Below, piece after piece: positions 1 through 8,070 of a stretch of 26,023 bases of DNA (position 1 is the stretch's first letter; the number at the start of each line of letters is the position of its first letter). This DNA is from a virus, in the IMG/VR virus record IMGVR_UViG_3300008219_000080, positions 1 through 26,023 of that record. One strand, 5' to 3'. The notes under the pieces were generated by a model, which had not been told where the DNA came from, ran no database searches, and saw only the letters and a program-made list of their open reading frames with translations. A program made the position numbers and the translations under genes.

Positions 1-318
1 ACCTTGGTCTGCATGTATAACGATAGTCTCTGATGTACCACCATCAGCAGTCAGGAGAATGGCATTAGCCCCATTCAGTCCTGACTTTACATTGATACCA
101 CCGACATCAGACAGTAACTGTATGGAAGCAGCACCTTCTGTAGCTGCTGTACCTTGGTCATTGAAGAGGGTCATGGTAGAAGTAGTTCCACCATCCACTG
201 TTATGTTTACAGCGTTGGCTAGGTTAGCCGTACTGCGTATACCCACACCGCCAACATCGGAGAGGATGTTTACAGACTCAGCTCCCTCAGTGACAGAGGT
301 TCCCTGATCTGCATGTAT
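1..318 (-). repeat. Tandem 150-bp (50-aa) repeats in the fiber gene
   Basis: Two complete units (318-169 and 168-19) and the first six codons of a third (18-1) read in frame on the minus strand. Each begins with (I/L)(H/F)(A/N)DQG and contains EGA, LSDVGG, AN(A) and DGGT at matching positions. A more degenerate unit precedes them, ending in ENAGTSGTI before residue 230. The period is exactly 50 residues. The array probably continues outside the window. Confidence 0.85.
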
Positions 319-1005
319 CTTGATAGTTCCAGATGTGCCTGCATTTTCACGGAGATAGATAGATGCAGCTGTATTGTTGGTACTAAGTAAGTCAATGTCT
401 CCCGATGAGGCTATATCGAAATCAGTGACATCAAAGTCAGCAGTACCATTTACATCCAGTGTGGTGGTGACAGCAAGAATGCCACCCACGGTTACGCTAG
501 AGGCAGCTGCATTAGCACCATTGGTGATAGTAATGTAGTCAATGATGGTTCCTGCAGAGGCTTTGTCTGAGCCTATGGCAAACGTATGAGAGTTACCTGC
601 TCCTCCACCAGCATTTATTCTCCAGTAGTCTCCTGCATCATCAGCACCGTCAGCAAAGAAATGTACTGCGGCATCACCAGCTTCAACTGCCCTTACTATT
701 ATCTTCTCCGCATCTATATTCTCTACCTGTATAGAGTCCCTGTACTTGATGCGTCTTATAGAACTGCCACCAGAAGATGTGATCTCTACGTCAAGCCTGT
801 TACTGGCATCAGTAGCACTATTAGAAGAGGTAATAGTCCACATGCCAACTGCGGAGCCTGAACCAGTAGTAGTGTCAGCTAATGATGAACCAGATGTTGC
901 AGTGTCAGCAGAGTCACCAGCATAAACCTTTACTGTAGCCCCTGCGATACCAGCACCTGCATCATCATATACATATCCCTTCAGGACAATGTCGTCATAT
1001 GCCAT
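1..1005 (-). CDS. Tail fiber-like repeat protein, partial (C-terminus beyond window)
   Basis: An open frame of 335 codons starts at the ATG at 1005-1003 and runs without a stop off the left edge of the window. The start overlaps the stop of the preceding gene as TAATG. Residues 1-60 look like a small beta-sandwich of the carboxypeptidase-regulatory/Ig-like kind (a GYVYDDAG segment followed by an AGATVKVYAG segment). The middle is Gly/Ala/Thr/Asp-rich. From about residue 230 there is a 50-residue repeat with IHADQG, EGA, LSDVGG and ADGGTSET landmarks. Such repeats usually form elongated beta-structured fibers or spikes. As the last gene of the tail cluster it is probably a receptor-binding or fiber protein; the repeat fold is inference. 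Confidence is good that it is a coding, virion-surface-type gene, lower for the exact role. Confidence 0.75.
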   Translation of the reverse strand, partial: MAYDDIVLKGYVYDDAGAGIAGATVKVYAGDSADTATSGSSLADTTTGSGSAVGMWTITSSNSATDASNRLDVEITSSGGSSIRRIKYRDSIQVENIDAEKIIVRAVEAGDAAVHFFADGADDAGDYWRINAGGGAGNSHTFAIGSDKASAGTIIDYITITNGANAAASSVTVGGILAVTTTLDVNGTADFDVTDFDIASSGDIDLLSTNNTAASIYLRENAGTSGTIKIHADQGTSVTEGAESVNILSDVGGVGIRSTANLANAVNITVDGGTTSTMTLFNDQGTAATEGAASIQLLSDVGGINVKSGLNGANAILLTADGGTSETIVIHADQG

Positions 1006-1406
1006 TAAAGCCCCCTACCCCCTAGCCTAGAATGATCCCTGTACCTGAGAGCCTCTCTCACATAGTAGAAAGGATCATCTTCTAAGCTACTTTCGTCTAT
1101 GAATATTAATATCATACCAAGTGATGCCAACTGTACACGAGCTAGTATATCTCTTGTAGCAGTTTCAACTCCCATACCGTAGTGATAATAGTTTCCCTGT
1201 ACATTTATGCCCAGATCAGGTGGGTCTTTAAATACAAAGTCAACTATTGATCCACCCTTCTCCAGTCTTCCTCCCATCAATGGAGACTGATAGGTAAAAT
1301 CCTCATCAGGAACCTTACCTAGCTGTACAAGTACATTATATGTAATCCATTCAGGCTCTGATCCTTCCCAAGAGGCAGGCATATCCTGAATTGCTTGGGT
1401 CGTCAC
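1005..1406 (-). CDS. Small protein with PD-(D/E)XK nuclease-like pattern
   Basis: 133 aa, GTG start at 1406-1404 overlapping the upstream stop (GTGA), stop overlapping the next ATG (TAATG). The central pattern, GGSIVDFVF (Asp56) followed by a strand LGINVQGNYYH, resembles the core beta-hairpin of Vsr/DUF559-type restriction-fold nucleases. In those, an Asp is followed by an E-x-K or E-x-D strand and a Trp/Tyr-His. Here the E-x-K position reads N-V-Q (Asn68, Val69, Gln70), so the fold may be kept while catalysis is uncertain. Glu19 near the N-terminus could act as an extra acidic residue. Its place between tail genes suggests a virion-associated or assembly role. Function is inferred from the pattern only. 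Confidence 0.7.
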   Translation of the reverse strand: MTTQAIQDMPASWEGSEPEWITYNVLVQLGKVPDEDFTYQSPLMGGRLEKGGSIVDFVFKDPPDLGINVQGNYYHYGMGVETATRDILARVQLASLGMILIFIDESSLEDDPFYYVREALRYRDHSRLGGRGL

Positions 1407-3361
1407 GGCTCTACCAGCAGTATCTGTGACTGTCCCCTCTCGTCATACCCTGTATACTCAAGTCCAGATGCAGAGGCAATATCCACATAGTAGTTTCTTG
1501 TACCACCTGCATCATCTCGGAATGTAAACTCAACTAACTGCCTATTCTCTATAGCAGTAATAAGATTACTTCTTAATTCCTGTGGAGTCTTATCCCTGTA
1601 GTCATTGGAGAAGTCCACAGTTACCGTATGTCCCCACTTGGGTTCTAGCTTTTTACGATACTCAAAAGTAAGAGAGATCAAATCAGGAGATAACAGCTTG
1701 GCTGCATCAGTATCTGCATCTTCCCTGTTAAGAGTTATCTTAAAGCGTATAGCCCTGAATGTAGTACCGTTGAGTACTGAGGCACTATCACCGAAGCTAA
1801 ACGTCTGTACGCCCTTCACAGCCCCCATGGTGGTCGATGTTACCTCGGTATCTCCTGACTGTATGGACAGAGAATTTTCTGCATGATCTAATTCATATTC
1901 TATTGTTAGCTTCTCATTACTGCTAAGATCACTGGCTTCTACCTTGAGCCTGAGTGCCAGCTTATCTACCTCTACCTGCCCTGCATCAAACCAGGGAGTG
2001 TAATGCACTGCTGACTTGGCATACTCAAAGTCAGCGAGCTGAGATGGATTAATAATGTCTGAAGCTATCTTCATGTTGTAGATATCATTATCAAATACCC
2101 ACCATAGCCTGTAATCACCATGTGCATTGCTGACATGGGTATCCAGTATGGGCTTACCTGTATCGTGTGCATACCATTTTGTCTGCCAGCCTATCTCGTT
2201 ATAGCCATAGATACCGCTTGTTCCTGTATCGGCAGGCATTACAGGAGAGCCATGTCCATGCTGTACGGCACTCCACTGGAAGTTTCCTGTTAATGCAGTA
2301 GAGGCAACAACTGGTGCAGTAGTAGCATCAACCATAGCAAGCAGTTCATTATGTGATGCGTCAAGTCTCTTGATAGTACCTCTTGCTTCAGAGGGTAATC
2401 CGTCATCCTTATCTGGTCCTACTGTAGTTATGACAGCATTATTAGTACCGTTTATATACTTATATATACCCAGTCCTGCTGGGAAATATACTGAATCTCT
2501 CCACTTTCTTGTTCCTATACCGTTAAACGGATGAAATGGAAAGTCCACCTCTGTTTCTACCCACTTTGTATTAGAAGCGTCATGGGCAAATAGTCCTACC
2601 TTAGTAGAGGCATAAAGAATAGAGTTCCCAGAAGAATTTCTGGCTGTAAACAGGTCCGTCACATGTCCTACAGGTACTGGCAGTAGCGCATCCGTAGTAG
2701 GTGATGCATTAGGTGCAGTCACATGATATAGCTGTCCTGCGTTACTAATGAAATATAGCTTATTGTCCCACCATGCAAGGTACTTGGCTGCATGGGTACT
2801 ATCATCAGTCATAGCCCCAGACATATTGGTGCTATATGCGTAACCAGTTGTGTAGGCAAAGATAATATATGTAGTGCCGCTAAGATTAACAGTAATAGTA
2901 TCCGTGGCATTGGCAGGTAATGTATCTGCAACTGACCACACATCTGTAGCTGATACATACTTGAGAACCTTGTTATCACAGGCAGCATATATCGTATCGT
3001 CCAACTCACCTATGACAGCAGAAGAAAGACCTGAAATTGCATGTGCCGTGGAAGCGAGAGTACCGTCTGCCCCTGTCTTATTAGCCAGAGGTGGAAGGAC
3101 AAGATGTCTCTTGTACCTGAGCTGTGCTGTAGACCACCATGTCTTATCTACATCTACAGCTCCTTCCATTCTCTCTATGCCAAGACCACCACGCCAGTCA
3201 GCCCATGAGATTACAGATGCACGGGACTGGGAGTCTCTAGATGTATCACCAATGGTTACCTTTGGTGGATAGAGAGAAGCCAGTACTGCCTGTACTGGTC
3301 TGGTTGTAGGATAGAAGACATCATTGATAGATACTTCATTTGTCTCTATGACTGTAGCCAC
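1403..3361 (-). CDS. Tail-associated beta-propeller-like structural protein
   Basis: 652 aa from a GTG at 3361 that overlaps the stop of the upstream gene (TAGTG). The N-terminus has an extended arm followed by WADWRGGLG. From roughly residue 100 to 430 there are recurring short segments of the type IYAACDNKVLKY, LAWWDNKLYFIS, ILYASTKVGLFAHD and DSVYFPAGLGIYKY. These look like successive blades of a WD40/Kelch-like propeller. The C-terminal third is beta-rich. No catalytic motif is evident. Proteins of this sort sit among tail or receptor-binding genes of podovirus-like phages. The tail assignment rests on position and fold pattern; receptor binding is inference. Confidence 0.75.
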   Translation of the reverse strand: MATVIETNEVSINDVFYPTTRPVQAVLASLYPPKVTIGDTSRDSQSRASVISWADWRGGLGIERMEGAVDVDKTWWSTAQLRYKRHLVLPPLANKTGADGTLASTAHAISGLSSAVIGELDDTIYAACDNKVLKYVSATDVWSVADTLPANATDTITVNLSGTTYIIFAYTTGYAYSTNMSGAMTDDSTHAAKYLAWWDNKLYFISNAGQLYHVTAPNASPTTDALLPVPVGHVTDLFTARNSSGNSILYASTKVGLFAHDASNTKWVETEVDFPFHPFNGIGTRKWRDSVYFPAGLGIYKYINGTNNAVITTVGPDKDDGLPSEARGTIKRLDASHNELLAMVDATTAPVVASTALTGNFQWSAVQHGHGSPVMPADTGTSGIYGYNEIGWQTKWYAHDTGKPILDTHVSNAHGDYRLWWVFDNDIYNMKIASDIINPSQLADFEYAKSAVHYTPWFDAGQVEVDKLALRLKVEASDLSSNEKLTIEYELDHAENSLSIQSGDTEVTSTTMGAVKGVQTFSFGDSASVLNGTTFRAIRFKITLNREDADTDAAKLLSPDLISLTFEYRKKLEPKWGHTVTVDFSNDYRDKTPQELRSNLITAIENRQLVEFTFRDDAGGTRNYYVDIASASGLEYTGYDERGQSQILLVEP

Positions 3362-4644
3362 TAGGATGCCGTCCTTACGTTAGTAAGGAATGGGAAGGCT
3401 CTCTTGTTCTGCTCAGACATACCAAAATAGAATGTTGCCTGTTGTCTTCTTGCATCTGGATCAGTTGCAGGACTTCCAGACTGTGAAGACAGAGCCAAGG
3501 CTGTAGCCTTGTTGATTACATAGCCATCATCTATCTCAGAAGTAGCAGAGTCAGATGTTAGGAGAGCAGGCTTATCTCCGCCCTTGATCTTGAGGAGTTT
3601 ATACCCCATGTAGCTCACACCATCAGTCGTGAAAACAATATCCTGAGCTGCCTTATCAACTCTCCATAGCTGGCTGGGTACGTCTTCCCATGTAATGGTG
3701 TTGTTAGCAACTACCTTAATATCATCCAGCCAGAGATAGTAAGCAGCACCACCGCCTATATCTACATCTTGCTCTAGACCTATAGATATAATCGCTGTAT
3801 CTAGTTCTGGTGTACTTAGCTGCAGTCTGACATAAGTCCATGTATCAGCCGATAATGCAGGGATATCAAGAGTTTCTAGTGGTGATACACAGTTAGCCGT
3901 ATTATCTAAAGATATCTTTAGATTAGCTGAAGATGTGGCAATAGAAGATTTTATCCAGAACTCTAGATAATCGTATTTACTAATATCTTTAGAGGATATA
4001 TCTGTTGTAAGAATTGCTCCAGCAGCAACGCCTGCACTGTCATCTAGCTTAAACTTAACCGATCCAGTACCTTGCTTCTTATCCTCAGTATCTACAGAAG
4101 ATGTGAAATTTGAGACAGCAGCACCATCAAAGGCAGTACCGCAGGTATGAAGACTAGCCCACTGCATCTTGTCTCGCATCTGAATCTTGTTGACCATAGC
4201 AAAGTCAGATGGCAGATCGAATCGGGAGTCATATCCATTTGAGTGTAAACTCAAACTCTCTAATGGGTCATAGACCTGACCAGTCACATCGAGTATTGCC
4301 TGATTGATGAACTCATTGATCAGGGTGGGTGAATACCCATCCCACATCTCATACTTATCTTCATCAGTAGTGGTAGCTGGAGCAGCCTGTATCGTGAGAG
4401 TCCCACCAGTAGCATAGTCGGAGACCCTGCGCTCTACCTCTCTGTTCGTAGACTGCCCGACATCGTTATAGAACCAGATATATCTGCCGTTATAGATGTC
4501 ATTGCCACCAAACAGAATAGTATCGAGTAGGGTAGTTTCACCATTAGAACCAGGAGTAGAAGTAGCAGCACCTACATGGAGTGCGCCAAGGTTATAGCCT
4601 ACGGACTGACGTATCTCCTGACGAGTTCGTTTCTGTATAACCAC
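3361..4644 (-). CDS. Head-tail adaptor/tail-tube-like protein with inserted CBM-like domain
   Basis: 427 aa, GTG start at 4644. Residues 1-160 contain an RQEIRQSVGYNLG start, a beta-rich stretch with NGRYIWFYND and a helix PTLINEFINQAILDV. Residues 313-427 contain WRVDKAAQDIVF and end in a helical SEQNKRAFPF segment. These flanks resemble adaptor or tail-tube gatekeeper proteins of podovirus-like phages. Residues about 165-312 look like a separate jelly-roll module (KKQGTGSVKFKLDD, YDYLEFWIKSS, DTWTYVRLQLS, YYLWLDDIKVV). That is the pattern of carbohydrate-binding or galactose-binding-like domains. An adaptor with a carbohydrate-binding insertion is my reading; a stand-alone tail surface protein is the alternative. 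Confidence 0.72.
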   Translation of the reverse strand: MVIQKRTRQEIRQSVGYNLGALHVGAATSTPGSNGETTLLDTILFGGNDIYNGRYIWFYNDVGQSTNREVERRVSDYATGGTLTIQAAPATTTDEDKYEMWDGYSPTLINEFINQAILDVTGQVYDPLESLSLHSNGYDSRFDLPSDFAMVNKIQMRDKMQWASLHTCGTAFDGAAVSNFTSSVDTEDKKQGTGSVKFKLDDSAGVAAGAILTTDISSKDISKYDYLEFWIKSSIATSSANLKISLDNTANCVSPLETLDIPALSADTWTYVRLQLSTPELDTAIISIGLEQDVDIGGGAAYYLWLDDIKVVANNTITWEDVPSQLWRVDKAAQDIVFTTDGVSYMGYKLLKIKGGDKPALLTSDSATSEIDDGYVINKATALALSSQSGSPATDPDARRQQATFYFGMSEQNKRAFPFLTNVRTAS

Positions 4645-4656
4645 GCATCACTCCCA

Positions 4657-4878
4657 CTAGGCTGTTGTTTTCTCTAGTTTATCAACTGAACCCTTGTTAT
4701 TGCTCTTAAAGTGAAGTTCATTTATCTCACTTTCCAGTTCAGCAATCTTCTCATCTCTTTCCTTAACTGTTCGGGAAAGCATCTGTATCTGTAACTGAAG
4801 TTGAGCAGTAGGATTACTGTTCAGAACTGCATTGATATCTTCAGTTGTGGGCATGATAGCCCCGTTTTCACTAGTCAT
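4657..4878 (-). CDS. Small coiled-coil protein, function unknown
   Basis: 73 aa. ATG at 4878-4876 overlaps the stop of the upstream gene (ATGA), with AAGGGGA upstream as ribosome binding site. Residues 30-58 form a clear amphipathic heptad pattern (LQIQMLSRTVKERDEKIAELE). The C-terminal tail is basic and polar. An internal Met9 is a possible alternative start, but the coupled ATG has the better context. It could be a small assembly chaperone or virion minor protein; I do not recognise the family. Confidence 0.7.
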   Translation of the reverse strand: MTSENGAIMPTTEDINAVLNSNPTAQLQLQIQMLSRTVKERDEKIAELESEINELHFKSNNKGSVDKLEKTTA

Positions 4879-5240
4879 AATTCAGTCCCCTTGTAATAGA
4901 CTTTATTGTTCGTACTCTCTCTTCGTCTAAAAGCATATTCTCTAAATTCACGAATAGCCTTTCCAGCTTCTTTTCTCTGCTCAGGTGTTGGACTCTTTTT
5001 CTTACCATCAGTTCTTATTTCTAAAATCCAACTCTCTAGTGCCTGAGCAGCCATATCTTCTATATGAGCCTGAGAGACCGATGAGTCTACAGGAATCTTT
5101 ATTACAGACTTTCTTCCACTTTCCTTATCATGGAAATGAAAGGTGTGGATAGTTACGGACTCCCCAGTCTCAGCATTGTTACCTCCTATATCAGAGGAAA
5201 CAAGACTGGAGCCTTGAGGAGTCCAGAGTTCTATAGCCAC
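4875..5240 (-). CDS. Hypothetical protein, 121 aa
   Basis: GTG start at 5240, directly after the stop of the decoration gene (TAA then GTG), and its own stop overlaps the next start (ATGA). The N-terminal half is beta-like and includes HTFHFHDKESGRKSVIKIP. The C-terminal half is helical and very basic (KEAGKAIREFREYAFRRRES). No known motif was recognised. Position between decoration and adaptor genes suggests a head-completion or neck role, but this is context only. Confidence 0.7.
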   Translation of the reverse strand: MAIELWTPQGSSLVSSDIGGNNAETGESVTIHTFHFHDKESGRKSVIKIPVDSSVSQAHIEDMAAQALESWILEIRTDGKKKSPTPEQRKEAGKAIREFREYAFRRRESTNNKVYYKGTEL

Positions 5241-5993
5241 TTATGGTGATATTTGCAAGAACACTAAAGCGTAATCTGCAGCAGCAGAAGCAATCAACAT
5301 CTGAACACCAATAAGCTGTTCATTTTCGTTGCTTCCATCAAAGTCCATATCTTCTGTACCACCTGCAGTAGAGGCTCCACCCACTCTAACATGTTGTCCA
5401 AGAACACCAGCTGCATTAGCTAACACAGCTGCTGGACCCCAAGTTTGAATCCAGCCGTAATAATCGGCTGTTAGGAGTGTTGGGGCTACACCTACAGCTA
5501 CGTTTGTTACTGTAGTAGGTGAAATGATTACATCTTTATATGGGTTAGTAGACAATCCAACTTCACAGTTGCTTGCACCTGCTGTCAAAGCAGTTGCAAG
5601 TCCATCTTCTTCGTCAAGCGTTAATACCATACCTGTTGCACCAGAAACAGCAGTATTAGATTTAATTCTATATACCTCACCTGCTCCTGTTCCAGAGTTA
5701 ATGTGCATGTAACCATCTTTGTACTGGTCCTTTGTGTAAGTACCAGATGTATTTATAGTTACAGTTGTAGCACCAGCAGAAGCTGCAACTACAATTAGGT
5801 CTTGGTCGTGAGCAGCAGTTCCTGCAGCAGCCTGAACAACTGCACCACCAGCAATATCACTTCCTGCAGTTTCTACATATCTGTAAACTCGTCCGTCAGG
5901 TAATGTCATACGAGAGCCAAGAACATGTTTTTGGCTAGAAGTTTCTGTTTTCTCCCAACCATATTTTCCCATTATTGTCTGTGGGAACGACAT
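5241..5993 (-). CDS. Head decoration/cement-like protein
   Basis: 250 aa, ATG at 5993-5991 with the very strong ribosome binding site AAGGAGGT. The N-terminus has SSQKHVLGSRMTLPDGRVYRYVETAG. This matches a pattern I know from capsid-associated proteins of many environmental phages (LGTR..LPDGRVFRYA). The rest is Ala/Gly/Thr/Val-rich and beta-type with few charged residues, typical of a head-coat protein. It lies two genes downstream of the major capsid protein and has the best ribosome binding site of the cluster, which fits a high-copy product. Decoration function is inferred from composition, pattern and context. Confidence 0.75.
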   Translation of the reverse strand: MSFPQTIMGKYGWEKTETSSQKHVLGSRMTLPDGRVYRYVETAGSDIAGGAVVQAAAGTAAHDQDLIVVAASAGATTVTINTSGTYTKDQYKDGYMHINSGTGAGEVYRIKSNTAVSGATGMVLTLDEEDGLATALTAGASNCEVGLSTNPYKDVIISPTTVTNVAVGVAPTLLTADYYGWIQTWGPAAVLANAAGVLGQHVRVGGASTAGGTEDMDFDGSNENEQLIGVQMLIASAAADYALVFLQISP

Positions 5994-5996
5994 ATC

Positions 5997-6014
5997 TAAC
6001 CTCCTTAAAGGTTA
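5997..6014 (-). promoter_or_regulatory. Hairpin enclosing the decoration-gene ribosome binding site
   Basis: A 6-bp inverted repeat (TAACCT at 5997-6002, AGGTTA at 6009-6014, loop CCTTAA) overlaps the minus-strand Shine-Dalgarno AAGGAGGTTAG (6006-5996). Part of the binding site is in the stem and part in the loop. It could modulate translation or stabilise the mRNA 5' side. No experimental basis. Confidence 0.35.
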
Positions 6015-6022
6015 CTTATTTA

Positions 6023-6037
6023 CAGGGTTTTCCCCTG
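6023..6037 (-). terminator. Short GC hairpin between two head genes
   Basis: CAGGG (6023-6027) and CCCTG (6033-6037) pair around a 5-base loop. In transcription direction the hairpin follows the stop of the 112-aa gene and is followed by an AT-rich stretch without a clear U-run. It may be a weak terminator or a processing signal between capsid and decoration genes. Confidence 0.25.
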
Positions 6038-6047
6038 CGACCAACCG

Positions 6048-6386
6048 TTATTTTTTACCAGAAGAGGAGCCACGGTCAATCGTTACAACTGCCTCTTCTG
6101 GTTCTTTTACACCCCAGTCGGTAGCAATACACCACCGACATTCACACTCATTGCTTGGCTTCCAGGGGAATAAACCGATCTTAGCCTTACGCAATACATA
6201 GTCTGGATTGCCCGGAACTCCTGCTGTGATTGATCCAACTTCCTCAGATATCTCACCATCAACAGTGTAGCTAGGCTTATGCCTATATAGAGTAGCTTTA
6301 GGCTGCCACTCATCTATGTATCGCATAGAGAAGCCTTGATTGACTAACTCTAATTTTTGCTGATTACGCTCAGTTATCCCTGCCAT
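6048..6386 (-). CDS. Hypothetical head-cluster protein with Cys motif
   Basis: 112 aa, ATG at 6386 with AGGAAT upstream, 12 bases after the capsid gene. The N-terminus has an amphipathic helix (ITERNQQKLELVNQGFS). Cys81, Cys83 and Cys86 form the cluster CECRWC, and the C-terminus is SSSGKK. Three close cysteines could bind a metal together with a His, or be a redox or structural feature. Position between capsid and decoration genes suggests a capsid-related role. Family not recognised. Confidence 0.7.
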   Translation of the reverse strand: MAGITERNQQKLELVNQGFSMRYIDEWQPKATLYRHKPSYTVDGEISEEVGSITAGVPGNPDYVLRKAKIGLFPWKPSNECECRWCIATDWGVKEPEEAVVTIDRGSSSGKK

Positions 6387-6398
6387 TTGTTATTCCTA

Positions 6399-7274
6399 TT
6401 AGGAAGTAGCTAGATCGCCAATTTCAAATATAACGCCTGCACCACGGGTATCGTCAAGTTCAAATACACCATAGTCAGCCGTCATCACGACTTCCGTAGC
6501 CCTGAGAGAAGCATCCCTCTGTCGCTCTGTCCTTGTATCCATACTGGTAAGAGCAGCCATAGCAGACTTATCAGCTATAACACCAATACCAGAGTCAACA
6601 CTAGCAGTCTTTTCAATATTCCCATCTTCAAAAATGCTGACACCGTTAATAGGTTTAAGACCACTGTAGAAATTCTTCAGCAAGTCTACGCTCCATCCAG
6701 ATGTAAGTTCACCACCTACTGTTGAGGCAACTGTTGCTGATTCCTTGGCAAGGGCAGCAACAGCATTAGGGTGGTGGTTAATATAAAGCTGGTTACCAAA
6801 CTTATTTGCCTTGGCATTAGAAATGATGGCAGTAACATTACCAGCAGTCATAGAACGACCATCTAATCCTAGCTTAGTACCACCATTCAAGTTGGTATAA
6901 AGAGCAATGACATCCGTATCTTTCTTTCTTGCCATACCATCACCAAGCTGTCGTCCTATGATGGCAAAAACATTTTGAGCCATCTGTCGTACTAGCTTAT
7001 CCGTAAGGATAATCTTGGCTCCAACCTCACTAGCTGTAAGGTCAACAGTAGACATTCCAATCTCTTCCTCATCCACGATGTCCTGACCATCTACTAGGTC
7101 ACTCATGGACATCGTAGCAACCTTGGGTACAGTTACCTGTTTTGCACCCTTTGGCAGTCTGAACTGCTCAATCAAAGCTAGCGCAGGAGCATTGTGCTCC
7201 TCCGTATATCTAGCTGTGCTGATGATGATTTTCTGGGCAGATTCAAGGTTGCCCGTTGTTGCTGTCTGAGCCAT
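6399..7274 (-). CDS. Major capsid protein (HK97-fold)
   Basis: 291 aa, ATG at 7274 preceded by AAGGGGGG. It directly follows the scaffold gene and precedes decoration genes, the standard head order. Sequence features fit an HK97-type capsid protein of short-tailed phages: an N-terminal arm, a segment GAKQVTVPKVATMSM, an acidic GQDIVDEEEI loop, a long helix region around LTDKLVRQMAQNVFAIIGRQLGDGMARKKDTDVIAL, a P-domain-like YINHHPNAVAAL segment, and a C-terminal strand ADYGVFELDDTRGAGVIFEI. The 291-residue length is at the short end for the family but normal for proteins lacking a fused scaffold. No cleavage site could be assigned. Confidence 0.85.
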   Translation of the reverse strand: MAQTATTGNLESAQKIIISTARYTEEHNAPALALIEQFRLPKGAKQVTVPKVATMSMSDLVDGQDIVDEEEIGMSTVDLTASEVGAKIILTDKLVRQMAQNVFAIIGRQLGDGMARKKDTDVIALYTNLNGGTKLGLDGRSMTAGNVTAIISNAKANKFGNQLYINHHPNAVAALAKESATVASTVGGELTSGWSVDLLKNFYSGLKPINGVSIFEDGNIEKTASVDSGIGVIADKSAMAALTSMDTRTERQRDASLRATEVVMTADYGVFELDDTRGAGVIFEIGDLATS

Positions 7275-7290
7275 TACGCCCCCCTTATCG

Positions 7291-8031
7291 CTACATCCCT
7301 AACAATTTGGCTGCTGCAGCCGTTGCTGCATCAGATCGGTCACCAGCTAGATAAGCGTCTAGCAAACGCTCTTCATTTGTTGCTGCTGCAGGAGAAGGAG
7401 TATTGGAATCAAACGACTGTTGCGGTGCAACCTTTGCTTTGAGTTCCGCTATTTCCTGTTTCTGCTTAGCCATCGTAGACATAGTTTTAGCAATACTCTC
7501 CATCTCGGCAGGAGTACTGGCTCTCTCTAACTGGCTAAGAGCATCAATGCTTAGTTTATACTGCTTCGCAAAGTGAATGGAAGCATTTCTTTTACCCTGT
7601 GAAATCTGTTGCTGCTGCTGAATCTGTTGCTGTTGCTGAATTTGGTTGACTCTTCCTTGAAGGTGAGTCATCGTCTGTTGCTTCGCTTCTTCATCAGAAA
7701 GACCTTGGTTAACAAGTTTCTGTTCCATCTGAACAGCTTCCTGTTCCAAGCTCCTGATCATGTTGTCCCGTTCTAGTAACTGTTCATGTTTTCTCTGGGA
7801 CTCTGCAAGCCTAGCCCTCTCTGCTTCAAGGGTGTCTGTAGTCTGAGGTGTAGCAGGAACTGCAGAAGTAATTTCTGGTTCTATGGGAGTAGGAGATATG
7901 TCGGGTTCTACAACAGGAGGCAACACTTCTGTGACAGGAGCATCTAACTCTATATCTGGAGCCACCTCAGTAACAGCTACAGTTTCTTCGCTCCCATATT
8001 CATCAAAAGGCAGCTCTGGCTGTGTAGTCAT
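7291..8031 (-). CDS. Capsid scaffold protein
   Basis: 246 aa, ATG at 8031 with GGAGAG upstream. Residues 1-65 are acidic and Pro-rich (PVTEVLPPVVEPDISPTPIE). Residues 68-145 form a long coiled coil ending in two blocks of five Gln residues. The C-terminal half is helical with an Ala-rich end near AAAAKLLGM. An acidic, highly helical protein of this size directly before the capsid gene is the usual scaffold profile, in which the protein guides procapsid assembly and leaves or is degraded before packaging. The CAG/CAA runs behind the Gln blocks could be length-variable. Assigned by position and composition. Confidence 0.78.
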   Translation of the reverse strand: MTTQPELPFDEYGSEETVAVTEVAPDIELDAPVTEVLPPVVEPDISPTPIEPEITSAVPATPQTTDTLEAERARLAESQRKHEQLLERDNMIRSLEQEAVQMEQKLVNQGLSDEEAKQQTMTHLQGRVNQIQQQQQIQQQQQISQGKRNASIHFAKQYKLSIDALSQLERASTPAEMESIAKTMSTMAKQKQEIAELKAKVAPQQSFDSNTPSPAAATNEERLLDAYLAGDRSDAATAAAAKLLGM

Positions 8032-8048
8032 AATCTCTCCATCATTTT

Positions 8049-8060
8049 GAATTTAAACTC
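8049..8060. promoter_or_regulatory. GAGTTTAAACTC-like near-palindrome before the scaffold gene
   Basis: The 12-mer GAATTTAAACTC, one base from the perfect palindrome GAGTTTAAACTC found at 23317, lies in the only sizeable gap between the giant virion gene and the scaffold, 18-29 bases upstream of the scaffold ATG. It may be a phage-specific regulator or promoter site for the capsid genes. Confidence 0.35.
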
Positions 8061-8070
8061 AATATTATAT

